A DNA stretch of 54,516 bases from Parapedobacter defluvii. Lineage in GTDB: Bacteria; Bacteroidota; Bacteroidia; Sphingobacteriales; Sphingobacteriaceae. The DNA lies in NCBI RefSeq assembly GCF_014642075.1, contig NZ_BMIK01000026.1:1-54516 (forward strand), read 5' to 3'. The stretch's first letter is position 1; each line of letters begins with the position of its first letter. Positions 22,082 to 30,172 of this stretch are shown here, one piece after another. The notes under the pieces were generated by a model. That model made no database searches. It was not told the origin of the DNA and saw nothing but the letters and a program-made list of their open reading frames with translations. Made by a program: the position numbers and the translations under genes.

Positions 22082-25000
22082 TTAAAACTTCAATTGCAGA
22101 CCCGCTGTGTAAATTGCCACGCGCGGATACGGAGCGCTTCCCCTGCCATTTTCACCCACTTCAGGATCATATTCACTTACGTTGGAGAACACAATGGGGT
22201 TCGTAGCATTCAGAAAAATACGGGCTTGCTGGAGAAATGGAATACGTTGGAATGTGTAGCCCAGGGTCACGTGCTGTATCCGGAGGAAACTGCCATCTTC
22301 CACAAACCAGGAAGATGCGAAGTACTGCCGGTCTGCCCGAAGTTTCGGACGCACATTGTTCGGATTCTCACCCGTCCACCGATCTTTCTGCAGTGATATC
22401 CGATCCAGCTTACGGGTGGAGAAAACATCATTTCCATACATGGCGTAGAGCATGAGTGAGAAGTCGATTCCTGCATCGTGCCTCAGCTGGAGGTTCAGGC
22501 TGGAAGTAAAGTCCGGATTCGGATCCCCGATAATTCGGCGCATATCGGGGTCAAGTGTTCCGTCCTCCCGCAGCCCCACGTAATTAAATTCGCCGGGTCT
22601 GGTCATTTTCACCGGGTTATCAGGCATTTCCTGGATAATCCCATCTACTTCATAGCCATAAAATGCGTTCACCGGCTGGCCGATAGCCAGCACATTTAAA
22701 TATGCATCGCTAAAGATCCCACTTCCATAAGGTTCGTACCGGAGTCCGTTTTTGTCGACCACATATCCCGACTTTTCTTGTGAACCAATGTTAAGCACCT
22801 TGTTCCGGTTGAGTGAGAACACCAATCCGGCATCGAATTTTAGTTTTCCGCTGGTTAAAATCCGTCCATCCACCGCCAGTTCGAACCCCCGGTTTTCGAT
22901 TTCTCCGTCATTCGTCCACACCCGGTCGAACCCAGTGCTCGGGTTGAGGAATTGCTGGCGCAGCAGATCACTTGTTTTCTTATAGTAATAATCAAGGGTT
23001 ATGCTAAGCCTGTTGTGAAACAACGAAGCGTCCAATCCGAGGTCAAACTGCGACGTTTTTTCCCAGCGTAAGTCTTTCGTTGCCATACCGCCCCATTGTA
23101 CATAGCGGTCGCCGATACCTTCCCTTCCGATTTGCTGGCCTAGGCCATAAATGATGAACTCCTCGCCGTTGAGGTAATAGTAGTCCTGTCCGTATTTTGA
23201 AATGGTTTGATACGGTGCGATGCCCTGATTTCCGGAAATGCCATAGCTCGCACGGATTTTCAGGTCATCAATAGCCTCGACATCCTTTAGGAACGCCTCC
23301 TCAGATAACCGCCAACTGGCTGCTCCCGAAGGGAAAAACCCCCATTTGTTGTTGTCGCCGAATTTGGAGCTTCCATCTGCGCGCGCGGTGAAAGTGAATA
23401 GGTATTTGTCGGCAAAGGCGTAATTAAAGCGCGTGAATCCCGAAGCCAGAACCGTTTCACTGAAACCATTCGTGATGAAGCGTTCTGTTGCGCCAGACAT
23501 ATTTTCCTCCATCAGATTATCGTTTGCGAATCCCCGTCCTATCGTATTCAGGGTCTTATTTGTTCCGTTTTCATACGTTACACCACCCATCGCCGTAAAC
23601 GCGTGCCGCTCTGCAAAGGTGTTGGTATACGTCAGGTACCCATCCAGTGTTACGTTTTTGTATGAAGACGACGAAATGCCGCCTTCGCCGTCATACAGAT
23701 CGCCACCCTGGGTATAAACACGGGGGTTATAAAAGTTATGACCCGCCGTTCCAGCACGCGCGTTCCCCCGTAAAACCAGCTCAAGCGGATTGGCAAGTTT
23801 CACATTGAATTGAAGCGTTGCATACCCGTCGGTATTCGGAGATACGTCTTTTCTTTCGTTGGTCATTGCCAGCGCATTCCCATAGTCCAGGGCATTTGCT
23901 TTGAAATAGGTACCATCGCCGTTAAATACCGGAAACAAAGGGTTACGCTGGTAATTCATGCCATAATTCCGGTTACGGTCTCCGTCAATGAAGCCAGCTT
24001 TCGAAATAATGGTTAGGTACTCCGACAACTCATGCTGGTAAGATAAATCCAATGTAACCTTCTTATAGTCATCCTTCCGTTGCATGCCTTCGCCGTCATA
24101 GTAGCCAAGCCCCAGGTAGTACTGGCTTTTATCTCCGCCGCCCTGCACACCGAGATTTGTCTCTGACGTTATCGCCGTGGGTCGGAACACATAATCCGCC
24201 CATTCCGTATAATAAGGCCATGCACCACTAGCTATATCCGCCCTCGATGGATAATACGTTCCATTTGCATCCTTTTTACCGATATATATCGGGTCAATAC
24301 CCGCATTCTCGTTTGCCTCATCCGCCAACTCGGCCATAAGCAATGGGTCCCGCCAATAATCCAGTTTCTCGCTGAATGCACCGAAGCTCGTCTTTTGGTC
24401 GAGCCAAACGCTGGGCACATGTTTGTCGCCGCGTTTCGTGGTAATCATGATAACGCCATTTGCCCCACGCGAACCGTAAATCGCTGTGGCCGAGGCATCT
24501 TTCAGTACCTCCATTGAAAGGATGGTATTCGGATTGATCAGGTTTAACCCCCCGGCATCACCAAAGGGGATTCCATCAACTACAACGAGCGGAGCGTTCG
24601 AGCCGTTGATGGAACTAATCCCCCGAACCCGCACCGTCGACCCACCCTGCGGGTTATCACTGTTGCTATTGATTACATGTAAACCCGCTACGCGGCCTTG
24701 CAGTAGTGCCTCGAAACTTCCTGAACTGGTATTTGTGATTTTTTCACCTTTTACCGAAGCTACACTGCCCGTAATGTCACTTTTCCTCACCGATCCGTAC
24801 CCCACCACCACCACCTCATTCAAATCGTCTATTGCGGTTTTCAGGGTAATATTCAGGTTGGTAAGCCCGCGTGTCGGCTGTTCCTGCGTTTCAAAACCAA
24901 CGCTGCTGAAGGCCAGTCTCGCATCTTCATCGGGCAATGTGATCCGGTAATCACCCTGCCGACCGGTTTTCGTACGTATATTTTGGCCAACGACACTTAC

Positions 25001-25384
25001 CGTCACCCCCTCCAGTGGCGTTCCTGACTCGTCGGTTACAATACCCGTCACCGTATGGTCTTGCACAGGGGATGGCGGCTGATGTTTTTCGGTTTGTCCG
25101 GCCATGATAGTTATGATGCCATCGTCTATCGACCAATCGAGTCCGTGACCTCTCAAAATTTTCTGCATGGCCTCCGCAAATTCAACTTGCTCTAACCGGG
25201 CATCTATGCGCGTATCCGCAATATGGTCGCCACGAAACAGAAACGAATACCCCTGTTGTTTTTGGATTTCCAACATCACATCGCGTAGCGTGGTGTTTCG
25301 GGCGTTAAGTGTTATCTTCTGTGCTTTACCTTCAGCGAATGCTTGAAATATAAAAACAACGGTCAAGAAAATCGCTAATTTCAT
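22082..25384 (-). CDS. SusC/RagA TonB-dependent transporter with STN signalling domain
   Basis: The 1100-residue outer-membrane transporter starts at ATG 25384 (MKLAIFLTVVFIFQAFAEGK, signal peptide); the longer ORF to 25447 would translate through two palindromes. Domains are STN (about 24-95), carboxypeptidase-regulatory-like (about 108-190, TVTGIVTDESGTPLEGVTVS), TonB-box-like LNEVVVVGYGSVRKSDITGS, plug (about 200-330) and a 22-strand barrel ending in PRVAIYTAGLQLKF. STN-bearing SusC proteins pass a signal to FecR, matching the ECF sigma/FecR pair upstream (25648-27528). It imports an unknown, probably glycan, substrate with the SusD protein downstream. Confidence 0.95.
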   Translation of the reverse strand: MKLAIFLTVVFIFQAFAEGKAQKITLNARNTTLRDVMLEIQKQQGYSFLFRGDHIADTRIDARLEQVEFAEAMQKILRGHGLDWSIDDGIITIMAGQTEKHQPPSPVQDHTVTGIVTDESGTPLEGVTVSVVGQNIRTKTGRQGDYRITLPDEDARLAFSSVGFETQEQPTRGLTNLNITLKTAIDDLNEVVVVGYGSVRKSDITGSVASVKGEKITNTSSGSFEALLQGRVAGLHVINSNSDNPQGGSTVRVRGISSINGSNAPLVVVDGIPFGDAGGLNLINPNTILSMEVLKDASATAIYGSRGANGVIMITTKRGDKHVPSVWLDQKTSFGAFSEKLDYWRDPLLMAELADEANENAGIDPIYIGKKDANGTYYPSRADIASGAWPYYTEWADYVFRPTAITSETNLGVQGGGDKSQYYLGLGYYDGEGMQRKDDYKKVTLDLSYQHELSEYLTIISKAGFIDGDRNRNYGMNYQRNPLFPVFNGDGTYFKANALDYGNALAMTNERKDVSPNTDGYATLQFNVKLANPLELVLRGNARAGTAGHNFYNPRVYTQGGDLYDGEGGISSSSYKNVTLDGYLTYTNTFAERHAFTAMGGVTYENGTNKTLNTIGRGFANDNLMEENMSGATERFITNGFSETVLASGFTRFNYAFADKYLFTFTARADGSSKFGDNNKWGFFPSGAASWRLSEEAFLKDVEAIDDLKIRASYGISGNQGIAPYQTISKYGQDYYYLNGEEFIIYGLGQQIGREGIGDRYVQWGGMATKDLRWEKTSQFDLGLDASLFHNRLSITLDYYYKKTSDLLRQQFLNPSTGFDRVWTNDGEIENRGFELAVDGRILTSGKLKFDAGLVFSLNRNKVLNIGSQEKSGYVVDKNGLRYEPYGSGIFSDAYLNVLAIGQPVNAFYGYEVDGIIQEMPDNPVKMTRPGEFNYVGLREDGTLDPDMRRIIGDPNPDFTSSLNLQLRHDAGIDFSLMLYAMYGNDVFSTRKLDRISLQKDRWTGENPNNVRPKLRADRQYFASSWFVEDGSFLRIQHVTLGYTFQRIPFLQQARIFLNATNPIVFSNVSEYDPEVGENGRGSAPYPRVAIYTAGLQLKF

Positions 25385-25413
25385 AATGAGTACTAATCGG
25401 TATCTAAAAGGCC

Positions 25414-25440
25414 GGGGATATCCCCTTACACATCGTGTAA
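25414..25440. promoter_or_regulatory. Two adjacent perfect palindromes in susC leader
   Basis: GGGGATATCCCC (25414-25425) is a 12-bp perfect palindrome, immediately followed by TTACAC-ATC-GTGTAA (25426-25440), a perfect 6-bp inverted repeat. Both lie 30-56 bases upstream of the STN-SusC start on the transcribed strand, so they would form two small hairpins in the 5' leader or bind a dimeric protein. Confidence 0.45.
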
Positions 25441-25484
25441 AAGTCATATATTTGTATAGTTTGGATGGTTAAAAAATTGGTTTT

Positions 25485-25564
25485 CGGCCCTAGCTAACAC
25501 CATGGCCGGGTATCAGTCCAAGCAAAACGAAGCGGGTGATGTCGTCAGCATCATCCGTTTTTTT
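25485..25564 (+). other. Hairpins plus T-tract on the opposite strand of the fecR-susC gap
   Basis: Read on the plus strand, CGGCC/GGCCG (25485-25489/25504-25508) is followed by GGGTGATG/CATCATCC (25534-25541/25549-25556, one G-T pair) and seven Ts (25558-25564), a terminator-like end. TATATTTG at 25447-25454 matches a plus-strand -7 box. Together they could mark a short RNA divergent from susC, but no -33 box is seen. The rest of the 263-base gap shows nothing else recognisable. Confidence 0.25.
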
Positions 25565-25647
25565 GTTGGAATTCGATCTAACTGTATCTCTTTGATTCTA
25601 TGTTTTCATGATTTACCTTTATGTTTAACAATGGTTTTGAGATCCGC

Positions 25648-26871
25648 CTAGTGCTCTCCCAAAACGATAAGCTGATTAACTCCATTCACGTGGACTACCC
25701 TGAATCTGAGTCCGCTTTTTTCAAGTGATTTCAGGACGGAGCCCAGCGATTTATTCCGGTCAATTACCCCAAAAATGTTAACCTGCGGGGTTTTCCCTTG
25801 ATAAACTACTTCAAGATCATACCAGCGCGCCAGCTGTGCAATTGCAACTTGAGGCGGTGATCTTTCAAAATAGAAAAGGCCATCTTTCCATGCCGTATAT
25901 TGATTCGGATCTACCGCCTGAACATCGAGGACGCCCGCTCGGTTTATCGCTTGTTCGCCTGGCTCCAATAGGGTAGTGGTTGCATGTTTCGATACACCTG
26001 TTGCTGCACCCTTATCTACCGAAACACGTACGCGGCCCTCTACTAAGGTGGTCTGGACTTCGGGCTCATCGGCATAGGCTGATATGTTGAATTCCGTTCC
26101 CAGTACCTGTACTACTTGCCCGTTACTTACCACCTTGAAAGGAATTTCTTGGGTCTCCCGCGATTTTCCGGGTCTTTTGTTCACTGAAAAATACGCTTCG
26201 CCTTCTAAGTGAACCACCCGCTCCGCGTCATTAAACTGTGAGGGGTAGGTTAGTGTGCTGGCCGTGTTAAGCCAAACCCTCGATCCGTCAGGCAACGTGA
26301 CCGTATATGTGCCTCCCTTGGGTGTTGAAAGCATTAATTTTTCAACAGGCTCCCCGCCGTCACCCAGTTTAAGGATGGGGGAGTGACCGTCGCTGTAGGT
26401 AATCTCTCCCGCTCCGACCTTGATTCCGCCTTGGGTGTGATCCAAGGCGATGGTTCTGCCATCGGCAAGCGAGAGGGTAGCACCATTTGCACCCGGATAT
26501 ATCTCGGCAGCGGCTATTTCTTGATGAGAAGGCCGTTTATTGTTCCAAATCAATAATCCGATTGCTGCAACGATAACGATCGCTGCGGCATAAGGTAACC
26601 ACTTGAGCAGTCTCTCCGTTATGCGCTTTGCTGGTTCCGTCTGTTGCTGCGACTGTGTAACGATCTGTTGGAATATCCGCTCTTTTGCTTCGCTATCCGA
26701 ATGATTTCCCGTAACCTCAGGTAAGTGGTAGTAGCTGTCACGGAGGATAGTTTTAATCATACGATCGGCATCGGGATCTGCCAATACGCTTTCCAGTTCG
26801 TCCAGCTCCTGTGCTGTTGCCGTATCGTTAAGATACCGCTCAATCAAGTAGGTGATCCTGCTTTTGTTCAT
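25648..26871 (-). CDS. FecR-type anti-sigma factor
   Basis: A 407-residue protein whose start at ATG 26871 (MNKSRITYLIERYLNDTATA) fits the family; the longer ORF adds 13 residues. The cytoplasmic N-terminal domain (1-88) binds the sigma factor, one membrane helix lies at about 91-110 (WLPYAAAIVIVAAIGLLIWN), the periplasmic FecR domain (about 180-285) includes VWLNTASTLTYPSQFN and VHLEGEAYFSV, and a C-terminal DUF4974-type domain (about 330-400) ends the protein. It relays a signal from the STN domain of the SusC encoded next to the sigma factor encoded just upstream (66-base gap). Standard for Bacteroidota SusCD loci. Confidence 0.92.
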   Translation of the reverse strand: MNKSRITYLIERYLNDTATAQELDELESVLADPDADRMIKTILRDSYYHLPEVTGNHSDSEAKERIFQQIVTQSQQQTEPAKRITERLLKWLPYAAAIVIVAAIGLLIWNNKRPSHQEIAAAEIYPGANGATLSLADGRTIALDHTQGGIKVGAGEITYSDGHSPILKLGDGGEPVEKLMLSTPKGGTYTVTLPDGSRVWLNTASTLTYPSQFNDAERVVHLEGEAYFSVNKRPGKSRETQEIPFKVVSNGQVVQVLGTEFNISAYADEPEVQTTLVEGRVRVSVDKGAATGVSKHATTTLLEPGEQAINRAGVLDVQAVDPNQYTAWKDGLFYFERSPPQVAIAQLARWYDLEVVYQGKTPQVNIFGVIDRNKSLGSVLKSLEKSGLRFRVVHVNGVNQLIVLGEH

Positions 26872-26937
26872 TCTGCCGCCATCCTTTATTAAGTAGACGG
26901 ACCGCAGCAAACTTTGGGGGTATCAGGTGGATTTTTT

Positions 26938-27528
26938 TTAAAAGAGCTTGAAAATAATCAGCATTGCCACGATGTCCGTGCGATTGGCGAGGTGCTTTCG
27001 GAGCGTGCTAAGGGCGAGTTTCATATAGGATTGCACAGTTGCCGGAGAAAGGTTTAGCTCTTTGGCCGCCTCGTCATACTTCAGACCCTGCTGGCGGCAT
27101 AGCTTATAGACCCGTTTTTGTTGGGGTGCCAGTAACTCAATAGCCTCGTCAAGCATCCTGCGTGTATCGTTTAGTAGAATTTCTTCTTCGGTCTCGTTAT
27201 GTGATTCCGACCAGTCCATGCTGATTTCCCGGTTTACCCTGACGGTGAGCTTTCGTCGGCGGAGCACATCAAGCGCATGGTTGCGCGCAACGGTTATCAG
27301 GTAGCGTTCAAGATTTTCGATTTCTGTTAGCTTTTCTTCAAGTGTCCATATTTTTAAGAAAGCATGTTGAACCATTTCCTCGGCTAACAGGTCTGATTTG
27401 AGGAGGCGAAGGCCGTACCCAAGGATACGATCGTAGTAGTGGTCATAAATGGCTCGGAAGGCTCGTTGATCACCCTCAGCTACCTTGGATAGTAGCGTAC
27501 GTTCATCCAATAAGACTTTGGCAGCCAT
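26938..27528 (-). CDS. ECF RNA polymerase sigma-70 factor (Bacteroidota type)
   Basis: The 196-residue sigma factor has region 2 at about 24-92 (DLLAEEMVQHAFLKIWTLEE and the -10 contact helix YLITVARNHALDVLRR) and region 4 at about 128-178 (QGLKYDEAAKELNLSPATVQ, the HTH). A hydrophobic C-terminal tail (IVAMLIIFKLF) is slightly unusual. It is held inactive by the FecR protein encoded downstream and, when released, should transcribe the susC/susD genes. TACATTTG at 27568-27561 on the minus strand is a possible -7 box 33 bases ahead of the ATG. Confidence 0.93.
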   Translation of the reverse strand: MAAKVLLDERTLLSKVAEGDQRAFRAIYDHYYDRILGYGLRLLKSDLLAEEMVQHAFLKIWTLEEKLTEIENLERYLITVARNHALDVLRRRKLTVRVNREISMDWSESHNETEEEILLNDTRRMLDEAIELLAPQQKRVYKLCRQQGLKYDEAAKELNLSPATVQSYMKLALSTLRKHLANRTDIVAMLIIFKLF

Positions 27529-27689
27529 TTCCTCCTAATGCATTTTATAATTGATAAACGCAAATGTACATGAAGTTTTTCTGAACTCTCACATAGATGC
27601 ATAAAAATGCATACCAAAAGCAACCCGTTATTCTGGTGAAAAACTAATTCATTTTCACCGGTAATTAATTATATTCGTCACTAAGTTTT

Positions 27690-28583
27690 ATGGATACCTA
27701 CCACAAGTACCTGCCAACTAGCCATGCTGACGAAAAGTGGGGATTGACCCTATTGGACGTTGGATATGGGACTATACCCGAAGCCTATACCTATCCAAAT
27801 GAACAACAACATCCGGCTGCATATCGCTTTAAATGGGAACAAGGCAGAATCCTGCAGGAATATCAGTTAATATATATCTCAGCGGGCAGTGGCATCTTTG
27901 AGTCGACCAACGGTGGTAAAATAACCATTCGTGAAGGGGCTGTTATCCTGTTGTTTCCGGGCGAATGGCACCGCTATAAGCCGCAAGACCGAACAGGTTG
28001 GAGTGAATACTGGGTAGGCTTTAACGGGAAAATTGCGGATAACCTGATTAGGCATTCTTTTTTTTCAAAAAAGAAGCCTGTGTTTTTTACCGGGGTCCGA
28101 CCGGATATCATCCGGTTATATCAAGACATCGTAGACTACACCCGGCACGAGCGCTCCGGATATCAGCCGCTGGTAAGCGGTTGTGTCCTGTATCTACTGG
28201 GGTTGGTTTACTCATTATCCAAACAACAGGCGCTTTCCAGAACTGACGATGACCATCAGCAGCTTGTGCAAAAAGCAACAGCGCTATTGCGTGAAAATGT
28301 GGAAACGAAGGTAACCATCGAGGAAATCGCCGACCAGCTGAAAATAAGTTATTCCCTATTCCGTAAAGTCTTCAAAAAATATTCGGGTATCGCTCCGGGC
28401 AAATATCTATTGCAACTGAAAATCGACCGGGCAAAACACCTCCTTTTATATACCGATAAGCTGATCAAGGAAATCGCATATGACCTCAATTTCGAGTCGG
28501 AGTATTATTTCTCGAAATTTTTCAAGGAGAAAACAGGTGTCTCACCGTTGACTTACAAGAAGTCCTATTCCCCGAAACATTAA
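27690..28583 (+). CDS. AraC-family transcriptional regulator
   Basis: The 297-residue regulator has an N-terminal cupin ligand-binding domain (about 20-165; ISAGSGIFESTNGGKITIRE, LLFPGEWHRYKP) and a C-terminal double HTH (about 200-293; VTIEEIADQLKISYSLFRKV, then IKEIAYDLNFESEYYFSKFF and GVSPLTYKKSY). Members of this group sense sugars. It is transcribed away from the ECF sigma gene; TATATTCG (27670-27677) is a likely -7 box 12 bases before the ATG. Its target may be the adjacent SusCD locus, but nothing in the sequence proves this. Confidence 0.93.
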   Translation: MDTYHKYLPTSHADEKWGLTLLDVGYGTIPEAYTYPNEQQHPAAYRFKWEQGRILQEYQLIYISAGSGIFESTNGGKITIREGAVILLFPGEWHRYKPQDRTGWSEYWVGFNGKIADNLIRHSFFSKKKPVFFTGVRPDIIRLYQDIVDYTRHERSGYQPLVSGCVLYLLGLVYSLSKQQALSRTDDDHQQLVQKATALLRENVETKVTIEEIADQLKISYSLFRKVFKKYSGIAPGKYLLQLKIDRAKHLLLYTDKLIKEIAYDLNFESEYYFSKFFKEKTGVSPLTYKKSYSPKH

Positions 28584-28618
28584 ATAAACGAGGTGCAGCA
28601 GGACAAAGGTTTTTTAAT

Positions 28619-28651
28619 TTTGGTAAATAATGACAAATATATTTATATTCG
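28619..28651 (+). promoter_or_regulatory. Promoter of small RNA copy 2
   Basis: TTTG (28619-28622), a 21-base spacer and TATATTCG (28644-28651) resemble the -33/-7 promoter. As in copy 1, the conserved RNA block begins four bases after the -7 box, although the sequence between the boxes is quite different in the two copies. Confidence 0.6.
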
Positions 28652-28654
28652 CAG

Positions 28655-28729
28655 TAGGTTTAGGTTGATAGCCCCTAACCCCATTGGGGCGGATTCCCGT
28701 TATCTACAAGGTAACGGGTTTCTTTTTTT
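28655..28729 (+). ncRNA. Small RNA gene, copy 2
   Basis: The first 38 bases (28655-28692) are identical to copy 1 at 16510-16547. Three extra bases (ATT) follow, then the terminator stem CCCGTTATC/GGTAACGGG (28696-28704/28710-28718) with a different loop (TACAA instead of TTA) and the T-rich tail TTTCTTTTTTT. The stem is kept while the loop and flanks vary, as expected for a functional terminator. It lies between the AraC gene and a convergent lipoprotein gene, so it cannot be a leader of a plus-strand gene here. This favours a free-standing RNA. Confidence 0.65.
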
Positions 28730-28772
28730 ATACAACCTTTGCACCGTCATTATGGACCTCTCCGTTTTTTGT

Positions 28773-29462
28773 TTACTTCGTAAATCGTAACGAGCCTTCT
28801 TGGTAAGCAATGGTATCACGCGGACGGAGGGTTTCCAAAAAATCTTCGTTAAACGGGCTGAACACACCAGAGTTGATGTAGGAAGAAGCACCGGCATCTC
28901 CCTGGCCTACCCAACGGCTTAACTTATAAACCGTAGCGGGCAATTCAAAAGATTGATAGTCGCCGGAAGCGATCTGCACTACCTCGCCGACGTGGGTGAA
29001 ACCGGTAGCGGTGGGTACCGTATGCGTGATGTTTGTTTTCGCAATCAGTTGGTGATCCAGCAGAGGTTGCCACATGGACGGCTGTATTTTATCAAGCGTA
29101 AACGGATAGCGGAAAGCCAGTTTGTTGGACGTTGGTACCGCTACCTTGATTACTCCGGTTAACGCTTTGAATTCGGCGGTAGAATCGGTATGGAAAGTGA
29201 CTATATCCGTGGGGGCTACTTCGAATTTCGCATTGAATCCCTCGGCATCGGCAATGAAACGGGCAATTACGGATTCATCGGTTACTTCACCTCCTTGCGT
29301 GAATAGCCGCACGTTGCCTTTCGATGCTACAGCGGTTGCTTTTACCGAGAAAGGGAATTGCATATCCGGATCAGGTGTTTCATGCTTTACGCAGGATACA
29401 ACCAACGTGAATAGCGCTATAAACAGCAGGGAGAAACGGCTTTTGGCTGGATTTAGTTTCAT
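28773..29462 (-). CDS. Hypothetical lipoprotein (229 aa)
   Basis: The lipoprotein starts at ATG 29462 with signal MKLNPAKSRFSLLFIALFTL and lipobox VVSC. The mature part is beta-rich (FPFSVKATAVASKGNVRLFT, then YPFTLDKIQPSMWQPLLDHQ) and is not assigned to a family with confidence. A perfect 12-bp palindrome lies 11 bases upstream of the start (29473-29500). It converges with the small RNA copy 2 and is not obviously in an operon, being separated by 110 bases from the GNAT gene. Confidence 0.65.
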   Translation of the reverse strand: MKLNPAKSRFSLLFIALFTLVVSCVKHETPDPDMQFPFSVKATAVASKGNVRLFTQGGEVTDESVIARFIADAEGFNAKFEVAPTDIVTFHTDSTAEFKALTGVIKVAVPTSNKLAFRYPFTLDKIQPSMWQPLLDHQLIAKTNITHTVPTATGFTHVGEVVQIASGDYQSFELPATVYKLSRWVGQGDAGASSYINSGVFSPFNEDFLETLRPRDTIAYQEGSLRFTK

Positions 29463-29472
29463 AATTTTCAGT

Positions 29473-29500
29473 GATTACATTTGTTGGGACAAATGTAATC
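29473..29500. promoter_or_regulatory. Perfect 12-bp palindrome before lipoprotein gene
   Basis: GATTACATTTGT (29473-29484) and ACAAATGTAATC (29489-29500) are exact reverse complements with loop TGGG. Each arm contains TACATTTG, a match to the -7 consensus, on opposite strands. It sits 11 bases before the ATG at 29462, so it could be an operator overlapping the promoter or a hairpin near the start codon. No T tract follows. Confidence 0.5.
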
Positions 29501-29572
29501 AGAGCTGTGAGATTTTTTGCATTTTTTTGATCCAACTTTGCCGCTTAGGGGGGAGCCGTAACATAAAATTTA

Positions 29573-30166
29573 TCATCCCCCGTTATTGTGACGTGCACGA
29601 TATTCACTTGATAGTATACTCATCATTAGCGCAGATACCGGTTTTCCGTTCATCCAATAACTTTCTCTCATGACGCCTTCTGTCATAAAACCGCAGTTTT
29701 CGTAGCATTTTATTGCGGATACATTTTCTGCTAAGACGACCAATTCCAAACGATTTAATGACAAATCATCAAAGGCTATTTTTTGAAGGGCTTCCAACGC
29801 CTGCTGGCCATATTTCTTTCCCCGGTGTGTTTCACGTCCAATTAAAAAACGGCATACGCGGACCGACTTATGCTCGTAGTCTATCCGGTCTAATTCAATG
29901 TGTCCAATTGCCTGGCCAGATGTTCTTTCGGAAATTGAGAAAATTTGCCGATTGGTGGTTTGTGTATATTTCAGAAGCTGTTCGACCGTTATTGGGAAGG
30001 TAAATATCGGGCCTGCAAACTGAGTGAGCAACTGCTTATCCTTGACCCAATCGATAAGCTGTTGAAAGTTTGATTCGTTAAAGGGCAAAAGCTGGATGGG
30101 CGCCGCGACTCCGCCATCGTCTATATCAGCCGAAAGCCCATTACCGGGTGGCAGTAAATGCATCAT
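29573..30166 (-). CDS. GNAT-family N-acetyltransferase
   Basis: The 197-residue GNAT protein of the ribosomal-protein/spermidine-acetyltransferase-like type has IELDRIDYEHKSVRVCRFLI (motif D/A strands), RGKKYGQQALEALQKIAF (acetyl-CoA loop and helix), and LELVVLAENVSAIKCYENCG FMTEG, the RimJ-like NxxAIxxYEKxGF signature. It transfers acetyl from acetyl-CoA to an unknown amine. The start at 30166 lies 6 bases after the catalase stop, so it is probably co-transcribed with katE. Confidence 0.88.
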   Translation of the reverse strand: MMHLLPPGNGLSADIDDGGVAAPIQLLPFNESNFQQLIDWVKDKQLLTQFAGPIFTFPITVEQLLKYTQTTNRQIFSISERTSGQAIGHIELDRIDYEHKSVRVCRFLIGRETHRGKKYGQQALEALQKIAFDDLSLNRLELVVLAENVSAIKCYENCGFMTEGVMRESYWMNGKPVSALMMSILSSEYRARHNNGG

Positions 30167-30172
30167 TCTCGA

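Noticed and set aside
22867-22885. A second GTTCGAACC-like match that might be a tRNA T arm or att copy.
   Set aside because: It lies within the SusC coding sequence and has no pairing acceptor or anticodon stems.
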